DNA of 64,000 nt from assembly GCA_035534295.1 (NCBI GenBank), contig DATLSE010000020.1:1-64000 (forward strand), written 5' to 3'. Within the stretch, counting starts at the first letter, position 1. Every line of letters begins with the position of its first letter. Under the pieces are notes generated by a model, which worked only from the letters and a program-made list of their open reading frames with translations, had not been told where the DNA came from and searched no databases. Source of the DNA: DATKQJ01 sp035534295 (lineage in GTDB: Bacteria; Chloroflexota; Dormibacteria; Dormibacterales; Dormibacteraceae). Shown piece after piece: positions 1 to 11,504 of the stretch. The translations under genes were made by a program, and so were the position numbers.

Positions 1-1013
1 TTCGCGGGCAATTGCCGGATCTGGTCATCACCGATGTCAACATGCCCAACGTCGGCGGCCTCGAGTTGACCAAACGCCTGCGCAGCCACCACCGCACCGC
101 GCGAATCCCGATCATAATGCTCTCGGCTCTAAAACAGCCCTCAGACATACTCGCCGGGTACGCCGAGGGCGCCGACGAGTACATTCCCAAGCCGATCGAG
201 CTCAGTGTCCTGGCGGCGAAGGTGGAAATCCTCATCCGGCGCTACGCCAGCGCCGGCGCAGAGACACCCAGCGGAGGCAAGGTGGTCTTATTCATGCACG
301 GCAAGGGAGGCGTTGGCACCACCAGCCTGCTGATCAACTGCGCCGCCGCACTGGCCCGCGAGAGCTCGGTGCGAACCTCCATACTCGATCTGAATCTCGA
401 GTTCGGCAACGCCGCCATGCATCTCAACTTGCTACCCGCGCGGAGCATCGCCGATCTGGCCCAGTTGGGATCGGTCGAGGTCGATCAGGAGATCTTCGCC
501 GACTTCGTCGCGCGCGACGCCCACGGGGTCTCGGTCGTCATCGGATGCGATCGCCCGGAGAAGTCGGAGCTCGTCACCCTGCCCGCCATCCAGCTCGCCC
601 TGGACCGTCTGCGCGAGATCAGTGATGTGATCCTGGTCGATGCGCCCGCCTCGTTCTCAGAGCGCAACCTGATCGCGCTTGACGCGGCCGATCTGGTCAT
701 TCTCGTCACCTCCGGCGCCCTGCCCTCACTCAAGTCCACGCTCGACCTGATGGAGGTGCTGGTCAAGATCAAGGTGCGGCCGGAGCGCATCCGCATGGTG
801 CTGAACCAGTCGACCTCGCGCGGCGCGACTCAGGCCCAGGCGAGCGAGTTTTTCGATCGACCGCCGGAGCTGGTGATTCCCCACTCCGAGCTCTTCGACG
901 ACGCCGCCAACACTGGTCTCCCCGTGCTCGACGGCCGACCCGGTCCCGAGCTGGCCGCGGCCCTGGAATCCCTGGCCCAGCTGGTGCGCGACGGCGTCTA
1001 CGACGGCCCTTAG
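1..1013 (+). CDS. Receiver domain fused to MinD/CpaE-like ATPase (5' end outside window)
   Basis: The reading frame is open to the left window edge, so the N-terminus is missing. The first visible residues are the middle of a response-regulator receiver: PDLVITDVNMP contains the phospho-acceptor Asp, and the domain ends near residue 80 with the KPIEL lysine motif. A MinD/ParA-type ATPase follows, with the P-loop written KGGVGTT; the second lysine of the usual KGGVGKT is replaced by Thr, a kind of deviation known in TadZ/CpaE proteins. The family normally places pili or other polar machines. It probably belongs to a locus left of the window and is a paralogue of the CpaE at 14028-15560, which keeps KGGVGKS. 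The function is inferred from domain order only. Confidence 0.8.
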   Translation, partial: RGQLPDLVITDVNMPNVGGLELTKRLRSHHRTARIPIIMLSALKQPSDILAGYAEGADEYIPKPIELSVLAAKVEILIRRYASAGAETPSGGKVVLFMHGKGGVGTTSLLINCAAALARESSVRTSILDLNLEFGNAAMHLNLLPARSIADLAQLGSVEVDQEIFADFVARDAHGVSVVIGCDRPEKSELVTLPAIQLALDRLREISDVILVDAPASFSERNLIALDAADLVILVTSGALPSLKSTLDLMEVLVKIKVRPERIRMVLNQSTSRGATQAQASEFFDRPPELVIPHSELFDDAANTGLPVLDGRPGPELAAALESLAQLVRDGVYDGP

Positions 1014-1084
1014 GGGCGGCCACGCCGAGCGCCCGACCAGAACTCGGTCCGCAGCCCCAACTAGCGAGGTCGGCCCTGGACCAG

Positions 1085-1106
1085 GCGTCCCCCGTCGTCG
1101 GGACGC
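1085..1106. terminator. Hairpin between convergent genes
   Basis: GCGTCCC and GGGACGC form a perfect 7-bp stem around an 8-base loop. It lies between the end of the plus-strand CpaE-like gene and the 3' end of the minus-strand tRNA-Val, where a bidirectional terminator would be expected. There is no T-run, so intrinsic termination is uncertain. Confidence 0.4.
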
Positions 1107-1143
1107 AGGAGGCTCAGGGGGTTGCGGCCAGCAGGCCCGGAAG

Positions 1144-1217
1144 TGGGCGGTGAGAGATTCGAACTCCCGGCCTCCTCGGTGTAAACGAGGCGCTCTAGCC
1201 AGCTGAGCTAACCGCCC
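1144..1217 (-). tRNA. tRNA-Val (anticodon TAC)
   Basis: The minus strand folds into a complete cloverleaf of 74 nt. The acceptor stem is GGGCGGT/ACCGCCC, the D-arm contains TTAGCTCAGCTGG, the anticodon stem is CCTCG/CGAGG around loop TTTACAC, and the T-arm contains GTTCGAATC. The anticodon TAC reads GTA (Val). CCA is not encoded. It starts 19 bases after the ctpA stop on the same strand. A TAGACT box overlaps the ctpA stop codon (1234-1239) at a suitable distance for a -10, but its -35 is poor, so the gene may also be cotranscribed with ctpA. Confidence 0.95.
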
Positions 1218-1236
1218 CCAGCCACGTGGGGCAAGT

Positions 1237-2442
1237 CTATCCAGCTGAAAGTAGGCGCAATGCCTCCGCCATCTGGGCGTCCAGGTCGGCGTTCGTCGCT
1301 CCGCCCACCGGGTCATACATCAGGTCTCCAGCCGGCTCGGCAACGGCCACCTCGGGCGTCAGACCCACGTGGTCGATGGAGCGGCCGCCGGGCAGGAACC
1401 AGTGCTCGACCGTCAGATGCAGGTCCCCTCCCGCCTGCAGGCTGAAGTCCTCCTGGACCGACCCCTTGCCATAGGTGGTGGTACCCACCAGGCGGGCACG
1501 CGCGTGTTCCTGGAGCGATCCGGAGACGATCTCGGCCGCCGAGGCCGTCTCTGCGTTGACCAGCACCACGAGCGGGACGTGGGGTGCCAGCACCCTGCCG
1601 TCGACGTATTGCGGCTCCATCGCACCTCGCCCGCGCACCTCGAATGCCACCCCGGACGGCACCAAACGGCTGATCATCGCCTGGGCCGCGCTGACCAGGC
1701 CCCCGCCGTTGTCGCGCAGGTCCAGGATGATCCCTCGGGCACCCGGTAGCTGGGAGCGAAGCGCAGAGTCAAACTCGGCCGCGGTGCGGTCCCCAAACTG
1801 GTAGACGCGGATGTACAAGATGCCGGGTGCGGGGTGCTCGGTAATCACCGTGGGAGCGCTGAAGCTCGCCCGCCGGACCGAGATGGTCAGGCTGGCGAGG
1901 CCGCGTCGCACCCCCAGCAGGACCTGACTGCCTAGCGGTCCGGAGATCAGACTCAGGGTCTGAGACTGGGTCAAACCGGCGGTATCCTGGCCCGCGATGG
2001 TGACGACCACGTCGCCGTCCGATAGCCCGGCGGCCTGCGCGGGCGAGCCGGGAACTATGCCGGTTACGACCGGCCGCCCGGCTTTAAATTCAACGTAGGC
2101 TCCGATCACGCCTTGATGGAGACCAGCCAGGGACTGCTCCTGGCGTCGGTACGCGGCAGGATCCAGATAGCGGCTGAACGGATCGCCCAGGGCCGAGACC
2201 ATCCCTGCCACCCCGGCCTGCCCCAGTTTTGAACCCGCGGTGGCGGGATCGTAATAGTTGGCCCCGATGATCCGCAACGCCTGGTCCATCATGGCCTCCG
2301 CCCGCATCGTGCCTGAGGCGCCAGGCAGGATCAGCGCGGGAACGTATTGGGGCAGAGATTGATCAACCCAGATCCCGGATGCGAAGGCGAGCACGAGCAG
2401 GAAGACCGCGACCACGCCCCCGATCGCGCGCCGGAGACTCAA
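1237..2442 (-). CDS. ctpA: C-terminal processing peptidase (S41 family, PDZ)
   Basis: Secreted or membrane-anchored serine protease of the CtpA/Prc family, which in other bacteria trims or degrades envelope proteins such as peptidoglycan hydrolases. A hydrophobic anchor covers residues 8-25, a PDZ domain about 105-175 and the S41 core about 195-370. The catalytic dyad is visible: Ser301 in SAAEI and Lys326 in YGKGSVQ, 25 residues apart as in E. coli Prc. The length of 401 aa is normal. The start is TTG, preceded by GAGG six bases upstream. It is the last gene of an ftsE-ftsX-ctpA group, a common arrangement linking FtsEX-controlled wall hydrolysis to a protease. No murein hydrolase or EnvC-like partner is adjacent. 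Confidence 0.93.
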   Translation of the reverse strand: MSLRRAIGGVVAVFLLVLAFASGIWVDQSLPQYVPALILPGASGTMRAEAMMDQALRIIGANYYDPATAGSKLGQAGVAGMVSALGDPFSRYLDPAAYRRQEQSLAGLHQGVIGAYVEFKAGRPVVTGIVPGSPAQAAGLSDGDVVVTIAGQDTAGLTQSQTLSLISGPLGSQVLLGVRRGLASLTISVRRASFSAPTVITEHPAPGILYIRVYQFGDRTAAEFDSALRSQLPGARGIILDLRDNGGGLVSAAQAMISRLVPSGVAFEVRGRGAMEPQYVDGRVLAPHVPLVVLVNAETASAAEIVSGSLQEHARARLVGTTTYGKGSVQEDFSLQAGGDLHLTVEHWFLPGGRSIDHVGLTPEVAVAEPAGDLMYDPVGGATNADLDAQMAEALRLLSAG

Positions 2443-2499
2443 GTGCGGCCTCGCGGGACCCTACCGGTTCCAAGCACGAGGGGACCGCTCACGTGGGGC

Positions 2500-3396
2500 C
2501 TAGACCCTGACGAATCGACGCACCCCGATGTAGCTGCCCACCCCACCGAGCAGGAGCCCGGCCCAGACCAGATCCTGACCCAGGGTCCCAGCAAAGCGCG
2601 GATCGTAGGACAGGGGTAGGAAGAAAAGCTGTGACTGCAGGCCGTCGACCAGCGGACGATAGCTGAACAGAATCAAACCCAGGGCCAGCCCGGCGGCGAT
2701 CAGACCCGTCATCAGGCCCTCCAAGATGAATGGCCCACGCACAAACCACTCCGTCGCACCGACCAGTTTCATGACCTCGATCTCCTGCCGCCGGTGGTAA
2801 ACCGCGGTACGGATCGTGTTCATGACGATGACTATCGAGGCGAGGACCAGCACCGACATCAGAGCCAGACCGGCGACGGTCAACCACGCCGACAGGCGTA
2901 GCAGATTGCTTATAAAGTCGCCCTGATAGTCGGTGGGAGCGTTGCGGTCGGCCCCTGACCAACCCCGCGCCAGAGCGTCTATCTGAGCGATCGCCGCCAG
3001 GTTGTTGACGGTGACCTCGATCCGCGCGGCCACCGGGTTGCCACTCAGCTCCTGGAGCAGGAGGCGGTTGGTTGGATCGGACTGAAAGCGCGCCAGCTCC
3101 TGCTGCTTGGTCAGAAATCGGACCGAGCTGACGTCGGGACGCCTGCGCAGCTGGTTCGTGAACTCCTGAACCGAGGTCATCGGGGTGTTGTCGGAGACCG
3201 AAATGCTGATGACGCTGACTTTCTGCCGGTAGCCCTGCAGCACCTGGCCCAGGGAGTGGCCAACCACCATCGTCATTCCGCAGAGGCAGAGGATCAAGGT
3301 GACCGAGATGACGGCGGCCATGCTCACGGCGGAGTTGCGCCAGAAGCTCTGCCAGGCGCTCTTAAGCGCGAAGAGCAGATGCCGAATGATCTTCAT
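2500..3396 (-). CDS. ftsX: Cell division protein FtsX
   Basis: Membrane subunit of the FtsEX complex, an ABC-type mechanotransmitter that activates extracellular peptidoglycan hydrolases during division or elongation. At 298 aa it has the family length. The N-terminal cytoplasmic stretch is followed by TM1 (about residues 22-45), a large extracellular loop (about 50-165), and three further TM segments near 170-200, 225-245 and 270-290. The ATG start lies within the 3' end of ftsE (35-nt overlap), so the two are translationally coupled. The downstream neighbour is ctpA. Confidence 0.93.
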   Translation of the reverse strand: MKIIRHLLFALKSAWQSFWRNSAVSMAAVISVTLILCLCGMTMVVGHSLGQVLQGYRQKVSVISISVSDNTPMTSVQEFTNQLRRRPDVSSVRFLTKQQELARFQSDPTNRLLLQELSGNPVAARIEVTVNNLAAIAQIDALARGWSGADRNAPTDYQGDFISNLLRLSAWLTVAGLALMSVLVLASIVIVMNTIRTAVYHRRQEIEVMKLVGATEWFVRGPFILEGLMTGLIAAGLALGLILFSYRPLVDGLQSQLFFLPLSYDPRFAGTLGQDLVWAGLLLGGVGSYIGVRRFVRV

Positions 3397-4102
3397 GGTA
3401 CCTCCCGGAACGGTCGTCCCTGACCACCTGGCCGTCTTGAATCACGACCACCCGACGTCGGAGGATGTCCACGATCTCCCGGTTATGGGTGGCCATGACC
3501 ACCGTCACGCCCCTCGCGTTGATGCGCAAGAAGAGCTGCATGATCTCCCAGGCAGTGGCCGGATCGAGGTTGCCAGTCGGCTCATCGGCGACGATCAGCT
3601 TGGGCGCGTGAACCAGAGCCCGGGCAATGGCAACCCGCTGCTGCTCCCCGCCCGAAAGCTCGTGCGGATACTTGTCGTCCTTGCCCTCGAGCCCGACCGT
3701 GGCCAGCGCATCTTGAACCTTCGCCTTTATCTCCCGACCCGATTCGGCCATCACCCTCAGGGCGAAGGCGACGTTCTCGTAGACCGTGAGCCGGGGCAGG
3801 AGTTTGAAATCCTGGAAGACCAGGCCGACCTGGCGCCGGAATCGTGGCAGCTGCCGACGTCGCATACGGCCCAGTTCCACACCATTGATAAAAATCTTCC
3901 CCGAGCTTGGTCTCTCCTCCCGAATAAGGAGGCGGATGAGGCTTGACTTGCCGGCTCCGGAACTGCCCACGAGAAACACGAAGTCGCCCTCGGGAATTCG
4001 GAGATCAACGTCACGCAACGCCTCGGTGCCGTTGGGATACCGCTTCCAGACGTGCTGGAGGCTGATCACGGCGCGGTTTGAAAACTCGGGCGTTATGAGC
4101 AT
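3362..4102 (-). CDS. ftsE: Cell division ATP-binding protein FtsE
   Basis: ABC ATPase partner of FtsX. Walker A is GSSGAGKSS, the ABC signature is LSGGEQQR and Walker B is LIVADEPTGNLD, followed by the H-loop ATHN. I chose the ATG giving MLITPEF (246 aa). A TTG ten codons upstream would leave only about 14 nt of leader behind the strong promoter at 4153-4181. The C-terminus extends about 20 residues beyond the usual FtsE end and overlaps the ftsX start. ftsE lies downstream of prfB on the same strand but is separated by 313 bases and has its own promoter. Confidence 0.92.
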   Translation of the reverse strand: MLITPEFSNRAVISLQHVWKRYPNGTEALRDVDLRIPEGDFVFLVGSSGAGKSSLIRLLIREERPSSGKIFINGVELGRMRRRQLPRFRRQVGLVFQDFKLLPRLTVYENVAFALRVMAESGREIKAKVQDALATVGLEGKDDKYPHELSGGEQQRVAIARALVHAPKLIVADEPTGNLDPATAWEIMQLFLRINARGVTVVMATHNREIVDILRRRVVVIQDGQVVRDDRSGRYHEDHSASALRA

Positions 4103-4152
4103 GGTGGAAGGACGTGAGCAGGACTGTTGCAAGGCGCCCCAGCGCCGCTCGG

Positions 4153-4181
4153 AGTATACCTCCCGAACGAAGTTGGGTCAA
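4153..4181 (-). promoter_or_regulatory. Sigma-70/SigA-type promoter for ftsEX-ctpA
   Basis: On the minus strand TTGACC (4176-4181) and TATACT (4153-4158) are separated by exactly 17 bases, each one or two mismatches from consensus. Predicted transcription starts near 4146, about 44 nt before the chosen ftsE ATG. This is the best housekeeping promoter I see in the window. Confidence 0.75.
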
Positions 4182-4414
4182 ACGCGCGCATTCCCTCAGC
4201 GAGAATCACACCATGGCGTCAACGTTCCCTCGCCGGGTACCACCCCGCCATGATGCCTGCCGCCACGCCGGAGGCCGCCCCGGACGCCTCCCGCCATCTG
4301 CCTGTCAGGTTGTTGACTCATGTCAACTTTGCCGGGGAGAACGGCCCCTTGGGTGCGGGGCACATTCGCGCCGGGCGATAAGGCCGGGCGCGTCTACACC
4401 GCCTGTGCCACGCC
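4182..4414. other. Non-coding spacer with a 16-base inverted repeat
   Basis: The 233 bases between the prfB stop and the ftsE promoter contain no convincing gene. Short open frames here lack SD sequences and family features. The notable element is a perfect inverted repeat, GTTGAC-TCAT-GTCAAC (4312-4327), embedded in GC-rich sequence. It could be a regulator-binding site, but no adjacent transcription factor was identified. Confidence 0.5.
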
Positions 4415-5520
4415 TTAGATGCGGCTCCTGAGCCAGGCCTCGATGAAGGGTTCGATGGCTCCGTCCAGCACCGCCTGAACGTTCCCCACCTCGATCCCGG
4501 TCCGCACGTCCTTGGCCAGGGTGTAGGGCTGCAGAACATAGTTGCGAATCTGAGAGCCGAACTCAGCCGGCATCACCTCTCCCCGGAGCTCGTCTCGCTT
4601 GCGCCTCTCCTCCTCCTGATGGGCCTGGAAAAGGCGCGACTTAAGCACCTTCATTGCCAGCTCGCGGTTCTTCATCTGAGATCGCTCGTTCTGGCAGGAG
4701 ACCACGATGCCGCTGGGCAGGTGGGTTATCCGGACGGCGGAGTCGGTTTTGTTCACGTGCTGGCCGCCCGCCCCGGTGGAGCGATAGGTATCGATGCGAA
4801 GGTCATCGGAATTTATCTCCAGCTCAGCCTCCTCCGCCTCGTCGAGTTCTGGCATCACCTCGACTAGAGCAAACGAGGTGTGGCGGCGATGATTCTGGTC
4901 GAAGGGCGATATTCGCACCAGCCGGTGCACTCCGTGCTCGGCGCGCAGCAGACCATAGGCACGCCGGGCACGGACGATGAACGTGGCTCCCTTGAGACCG
5001 GCCTCCTCGCCCGCCGCCGTCTCCAGGATCTCGACCTCGGCTCCCGGCCGCAGCGTCCCGACTTCGTCGGCCGAGGGCTGCGCCCATTTGCCGTACATGC
5101 GCAGCAGCATTTCGACCCAATCCTGGGCGTCGATTCCACCCTGGCCGGCACTGATGCTGATGACCGCGTTGTGTCCGGCGTAGGGATCGTTGAAGAGCAG
5201 CTCCAACTCGCGCTTTTCCAGCTCTCGTCCAAGGGCGGCCTCCTCACTTGAGAGCTGTCGCGCCATCTCCTCGTCCGAGCCAGCGAGATCGGCCAGCTCG
5301 ATCAGATCGCGGGCCGAATTCTCAATCCGGGCCCAGGCGTCTACCTCAGAGCGCAGCTCGGAGGATTCACGCGCCGCCCGCCCGGCGGACGCCGGGTCAT
5401 CCCAGGCCCCTGGAGCAGCCAGCCGGGCCTCCATCCCCGCCGCCCGCTCGGCCTTGGCGGAGAGGTCAAAGATGCTCCTTCAGCGCCAGGATCCGGCGAA
5501 GCAGCTCGGCCGCCGAGCGG

Positions 5521-5531
<11 letters not shown>
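4415..5531 (-). CDS. prfB: Peptide chain release factor 2, with programmed +1 frameshift
   Basis: RF2 recognises UGA/UAA and triggers peptide release. The main frame (from 5465 downwards) carries the SPF specificity tripeptide (VRISPFDQNH) and the catalytic GGQ (TGAGGQHVNK). The N-terminus is in another frame: ATG at 5529-5531 starts MADSRSAAELLRRILALKEHL, which ends at an in-frame UGA (5466-5468). The join CTT-TGA-C, preceded by AAGGAG three bases upstream, is the classical RF2 autoregulatory +1 shift site. Reading through gives EHL-DLSAKAER and a 371-aa protein, close to E. coli RF2 (365 aa). The ATG overlaps the secA stop codon (ATGGCCGATAG), so prfB follows secA in one transcript. Synthesis should be repressed when RF2 is abundant. 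Confidence 0.95.
5465..5480 (-). promoter_or_regulatory. RF2 programmed +1 frameshift site
   Basis: On the minus strand the order is AAGGAG (5475-5480), CAT, CTT, TGA, C. The internal SD-like hexamer, three-base spacing and CUU-UGA-C slippery core match the E. coli element AGGGGG-TAT-CTT-TGA-C. It joins the 21-codon zero frame to the main RF2 frame. Confidence 0.93.
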
Positions 5532-8106
<2,575 letters not shown>

Positions 8107-8201
8107 TCAGAAGTCCTCGTCTGCGGGGGCGGATGGGCCGATCCCTAAGCGATGATACCCACCCGCCCGCGCTCCCAATCGGCGCTGGGAGCGACTCTGA
8201 C

Positions 8202-9341
8202 CTAGCCCCGCTGCCAGGCGTTGCCCATCCGGGGATCGGGGAACAGGGCCAGGATCTCGGTCGGCAGGGGCAGACCCATGGCGAACATGCGATCCAGGAT
8301 CTGGGGCCGGATGCCGGTGGCGACGAACTCCCCCTGGAGCTTGCCCTGGGCGTCGGCGCCCTGGGACTCGAATTTGAAGATCTCCTGCATGGTGATGGTC
8401 TCGCCCTCCATACCGGTGACCTCGGCAATGCTGGTCACCCGCCGGGAGCCGTCCCGGAGGCGGTTCAGCTGGCACAGGATGTTGATCGCGCTCGCGGTTT
8501 GCTGACGGATCGCCTTGACCGGTAGATCGACCCCCGCCATCAGGACCAGGGTCTCAAGCCGCGCCAGCGCATCGCGCGGGCTGTTGGCGTGGAGCGTGGT
8601 CATTGACCCGTCGTGGCCGGTGTTCATGGCCTGGAGCATGTCCAGCGCCTCGCCGCCTCGACATTCACCGACCACGATGCGCTCCGGGCGCATGCGCAGC
8701 GAATTGATCACCAGCCTTTGAATCGTGATCTCACCCTCGCCGTTGATGTCCTTGGGTCTGGTCTCGAGTCGCACCACGTGCTCCTGATGGAGCTGGAGTT
8801 CGGCCGCGTCCTCGATGGTGACGATGCGATCCTCGACCGGGATGAATCCGGAGAGAACGTTTAAGAAGGTGGTCTTGCCGGTGCCGGTGCCGCCCGACAC
8901 GATGATGTTGGCCCGGGCCAGCACGCAGGCCTTCAAGAACCCGAAGCCGGCCTCATTGCAGCTCCCAAAGCGCACCAGGTCCTCGACCTGAAACGGATCC
9001 TTGGCGAATTTGCGGATGGTCAGACTGGGTCCGTCCACCGCCAGCGGGCGGATCACGGCGTTGACCCGGGACCCGTCAGCCAACCGGGCATCAGCGATCG
9101 GGACCCGCTCGTCGATCCGGCGCCCGACCGAGCGCACGATGAACTGGATGACGTTGACCAGCTCCTCCTCGCTCTGGAACCGGATGTTGGTCAGGACCAC
9201 CTTGCCGCCCATCTCGACGTACACGTGGTCGATGCCGTTGACCATCACCTCGGTCACCCGGTCGTCCATGACCAGAGGCTGAATCGGCCCAAGTTGGGCG
9301 TAGTACTCGTCGAGGTTGATTCCGGGGATGCGTACCGCCAT
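8202..9341 (-). CDS. Stand-alone CpaF/TadA-type secretion ATPase
   Basis: Type II/IV secretion ATPase of the CpaF family, which energises Flp pilus assembly or related systems. The Walker A GGTGTGKTTFLN lies at residues 150-161, with the Asp box VTIEDAAELQ and the His box TLHANSPRDAL downstream. It lacks the long Pro/Ala-rich N-terminal domain of the CpaF at 12499-14025 but is otherwise similar throughout the catalytic core, so the two are paralogues. No pilin, TadB or TadC gene is adjacent; its neighbours are secA and a DUF192 gene. ATG with GGGAGGAAGG upstream supports the start. The substrate system is unknown. Confidence 0.85.
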   Translation of the reverse strand: MAVRIPGINLDEYYAQLGPIQPLVMDDRVTEVMVNGIDHVYVEMGGKVVLTNIRFQSEEELVNVIQFIVRSVGRRIDERVPIADARLADGSRVNAVIRPLAVDGPSLTIRKFAKDPFQVEDLVRFGSCNEAGFGFLKACVLARANIIVSGGTGTGKTTFLNVLSGFIPVEDRIVTIEDAAELQLHQEHVVRLETRPKDINGEGEITIQRLVINSLRMRPERIVVGECRGGEALDMLQAMNTGHDGSMTTLHANSPRDALARLETLVLMAGVDLPVKAIRQQTASAINILCQLNRLRDGSRRVTSIAEVTGMEGETITMQEIFKFESQGADAQGKLQGEFVATGIRPQILDRMFAMGLPLPTEILALFPDPRMGNAWQRG

Positions 9342-9431
9342 CTGCGCGCCTTCCTCCCAGGGCTTGGGTTGCCCTCGACTATATCCGAAGGCCCGCCCAA
9401 CTGCCCCTACCCAAGGGACCTTAGCCCTGGT

Positions 9432-9785
9432 TCATCCATTCTCGAGGCGGAGCTGGTCGCCCCGACTCAGTCCCACCCGAACTAGATCCAGCCTGCCCCC
9501 GGCGAGCTCGAATACCGAGCGCGCCCCCAGGACCAGCGGCACCACGCGCCAGGGTCGAAGTTGAGGGTAAACCCGAACCACGCGCATCTGGCGGTCGACG
9601 AACACCGCGTCGATGGCAAAGCGCATGAAGAACATGTGAATGCCGTTGCAGGGCTCGATCCACATGCCGCCATCCAACTTCAGCTGGTGCCGGAACATGA
9701 GTCCCACTCCGCGACCGAAAAATGTTCTGGGGCGCACGATCGCGGTCGCCAGGACGGTCCCGGTGGGCTCGTGGACGAGCGTCAA
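9432..9785 (-). CDS. DUF192 family protein
   Basis: Small protein (117 aa) matching the DUF192 fold: the core LMFRHQLKLDGGMW, the PCNGIHMFFMRFAIDAVF strand-turn region and the C-terminal GARSVFELAGG are recognisable. The family has no established biochemical role. No signal peptide or TM segment is present, whereas many DUF192 proteins are exported. The start is TTG. It is divergent from the alpha/beta hydrolase gene with only 50 bases between starts. Confidence 0.75.
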   Translation of the reverse strand: MTLVHEPTGTVLATAIVRPRTFFGRGVGLMFRHQLKLDGGMWIEPCNGIHMFFMRFAIDAVFVDRQMRVVRVYPQLRPWRVVPLVLGARSVFELAGGRLDLVRVGLSRGDQLRLENG

Positions 9786-9835
9786 TTCGGACTCGCATCG
9801 GGCGGCCGACCAGCACTCCCGTACCCTTTGAGGCG

Positions 9836-10576
9836 ATGCCCAGCTACCTCTCGCGCGGCTATTCGCTGCACTATGAGGAGGCCGGACAAAAGACCGGGCC
9901 CGCCGTTGTTTTGATCCATGGTTTCGCCAGTGACGCCGGGCTCAATTGGCGCGGAACGGCCTGGATCACAGCCCTTGTGCGGGCCGGATATCGAGTCCTC
10001 GCGCCCGACTGCCTGGGCCACGGGCAGAGCGATAAACCCCATCTCGCCGCCGACTACGACCGGGTCCAGATGGCCGCTGACGCCGCACTCCTGCTGGAGC
10101 AGCTGGCGCCCGCGGGCGCGGCCCTGATCGGGTACTCGATGGGAGGCCAGATCGGCCTCCGTCTGGCCCTGAGCCGGCCCGACCTGATCCACCGCTGCGT
10201 CATCGGCGGCTGGGACGAATCTCAGCGCCTGAGCGTGGCCGCGGTCGCCCGGCGCTTGCGCGGCGAGCCAGGCGGAGGAGGGCAGGAGGAGGAGTTCCTC
10301 AGCTTTGCCGCGGCCCGACCGGTCAACGACCTGCTCGCGCTCGCAGCCTGCATCGAGGGACCCGCCGAGCCCCTGGCGCTGGCGGAGCTGGCCTCCATCC
10401 AGGCTCCTACCCTGGTCGCGACTGGCGACGCTGATCACCTGGCGCCCGAGGCGGCGACTCTCGCCCGCCGACTCGTCAACGCCCGTCACCTCTCCCTGGC
10501 CGGGCGCGACCACATGTCGGCGCTGACCGCGGGAGCATTCAGACTCGCCGCGCTCGAGTTCTTGGCCGAACCCTGA
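9836..10576 (+). CDS. Alpha/beta-fold hydrolase
   Basis: Predicted esterase/lipase-like hydrolase of 246 aa, substrate unknown. The oxyanion region is VVLIHGFASD, the nucleophile elbow GYSMGGQ (Ser), the acid probably the Asp of GDADHLAP, and the catalytic His that of GRDHMSAL near the C-terminus, so the triad looks intact. The ATG giving MPSYLSRGYSLHYEEAG was chosen because it begins just before the first beta strand. An upstream extension would read through the divergent DUF192 promoter region. No signal peptide; cytoplasmic. It ends four bases before the convergent tadC stop. Confidence 0.85.
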   Translation: MPSYLSRGYSLHYEEAGQKTGPAVVLIHGFASDAGLNWRGTAWITALVRAGYRVLAPDCLGHGQSDKPHLAADYDRVQMAADAALLLEQLAPAGAALIGYSMGGQIGLRLALSRPDLIHRCVIGGWDESQRLSVAAVARRLRGEPGGGGQEEEFLSFAAARPVNDLLALAACIEGPAEPLALAELASIQAPTLVATGDADHLAPEAATLARRLVNARHLSLAGRDHMSALTAGAFRLAALEFLAEP

Positions 10577-10580
10577 GGGG

Positions 10581-11504
10581 TCAGCCCCGAGCCTTGAGCA
10601 GTATCAGGACGGCGGGGCCGAGCAGCACTACCCACAGGGTCGGGAAGATGCAGCCGACCATGGGCAGCATCATCTTGAGGCTGGCCTGGGCCGCCTTCTC
10701 CTGGGCACGCTGCCGCCGCTTGCGCCGCATCTCGTCCGACTGCAGGCGCAGAATCCGGGCCACGCCCACGCCCATCTGCTCTGACTGGATCACAGCCTGG
10801 ACGAAGTTGTGCAGGTCTTCGACCCCGCTCCGGCGCCCCATTTCATCCATCGCTTCCAGGCGCGGCCGGCCCAGACGGGTCTCCTGGAGCACCTTGCCGA
10901 ACTCGTCGGCGAGGGCGTTGTCGAACTTCTGGCTCACCCGACTTATGGCCGCATCGAAGCCCAGTCCGGCCTCGACCGCGATCGTGAGCAGGTCCATGGT
11001 GTCAGGCAAGGCGAGCTGGATCTCACGCTGGCGCTGCTTGACCCGAGTGCGCAGCCAGTAGAGTGGCCCGTAGAAACCCAGGACGCCGCCGGCCCCGGCG
11101 ATCAAGGCGATCATGGCCGGGTTCTGGGTCAGCGTCCCGATCAGCAGGCCGAGGGCGAACAGGATCACGCAGGCGACATAGCGCACGGCCGTGAAGTCCT
11201 CGGGCGAGAGATCGCCGGGGCGCCCGGCCAGGTCCAGCTGAGCCAGCAGCTGATAGCGCTGCTTGGCCGACGTGCGCTCGGCGAAGTAGCGGCCGAAGCG
11301 TTCGATGGCAGGGCGCATGAAGCGATCGCTGAATGGCAGCTGGAGCACGATGTCGTCTTCGGTCATGACCTTCTCGACGCCCACGTAGGACTGCAGACGT
11401 TCGGCCACCATGTCCGCGGCGCTGGCGTTGGGCCGACGCGCCAGACCGACGAAGAACATGAAGACGCCGAGCGCCGCCAGCAGGGCCAGGAGCAGGGGAG
11501 TCAT
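10581..11504 (-). CDS. tadC: Tad pilus inner-membrane platform protein TadC
   Basis: Type II secretion F-domain membrane protein of 307 aa. An N-terminal TM (residues 3-22) is followed by a second pair near 125-165, the T2SSF cytoplasmic domain, and a C-terminal TM pair around 275-302. With TadB it forms the platform that couples the CpaF ATPase to Flp pilus extension. The ATG follows the tadB stop directly (TAG-ATG), with GAGG inside the end of tadB as SD, so it is translationally coupled. It is the last gene of the cpaB-cpaE-cpaF-tadB-tadC group. Confidence 0.88.
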   Translation of the reverse strand: MTPLLLALLAALGVFMFFVGLARRPNASAADMVAERLQSYVGVEKVMTEDDIVLQLPFSDRFMRPAIERFGRYFAERTSAKQRYQLLAQLDLAGRPGDLSPEDFTAVRYVACVILFALGLLIGTLTQNPAMIALIAGAGGVLGFYGPLYWLRTRVKQRQREIQLALPDTMDLLTIAVEAGLGFDAAISRVSQKFDNALADEFGKVLQETRLGRPRLEAMDEMGRRSGVEDLHNFVQAVIQSEQMGVGVARILRLQSDEMRRKRRQRAQEKAAQASLKMMLPMVGCIFPTLWVVLLGPAVLILLKARG

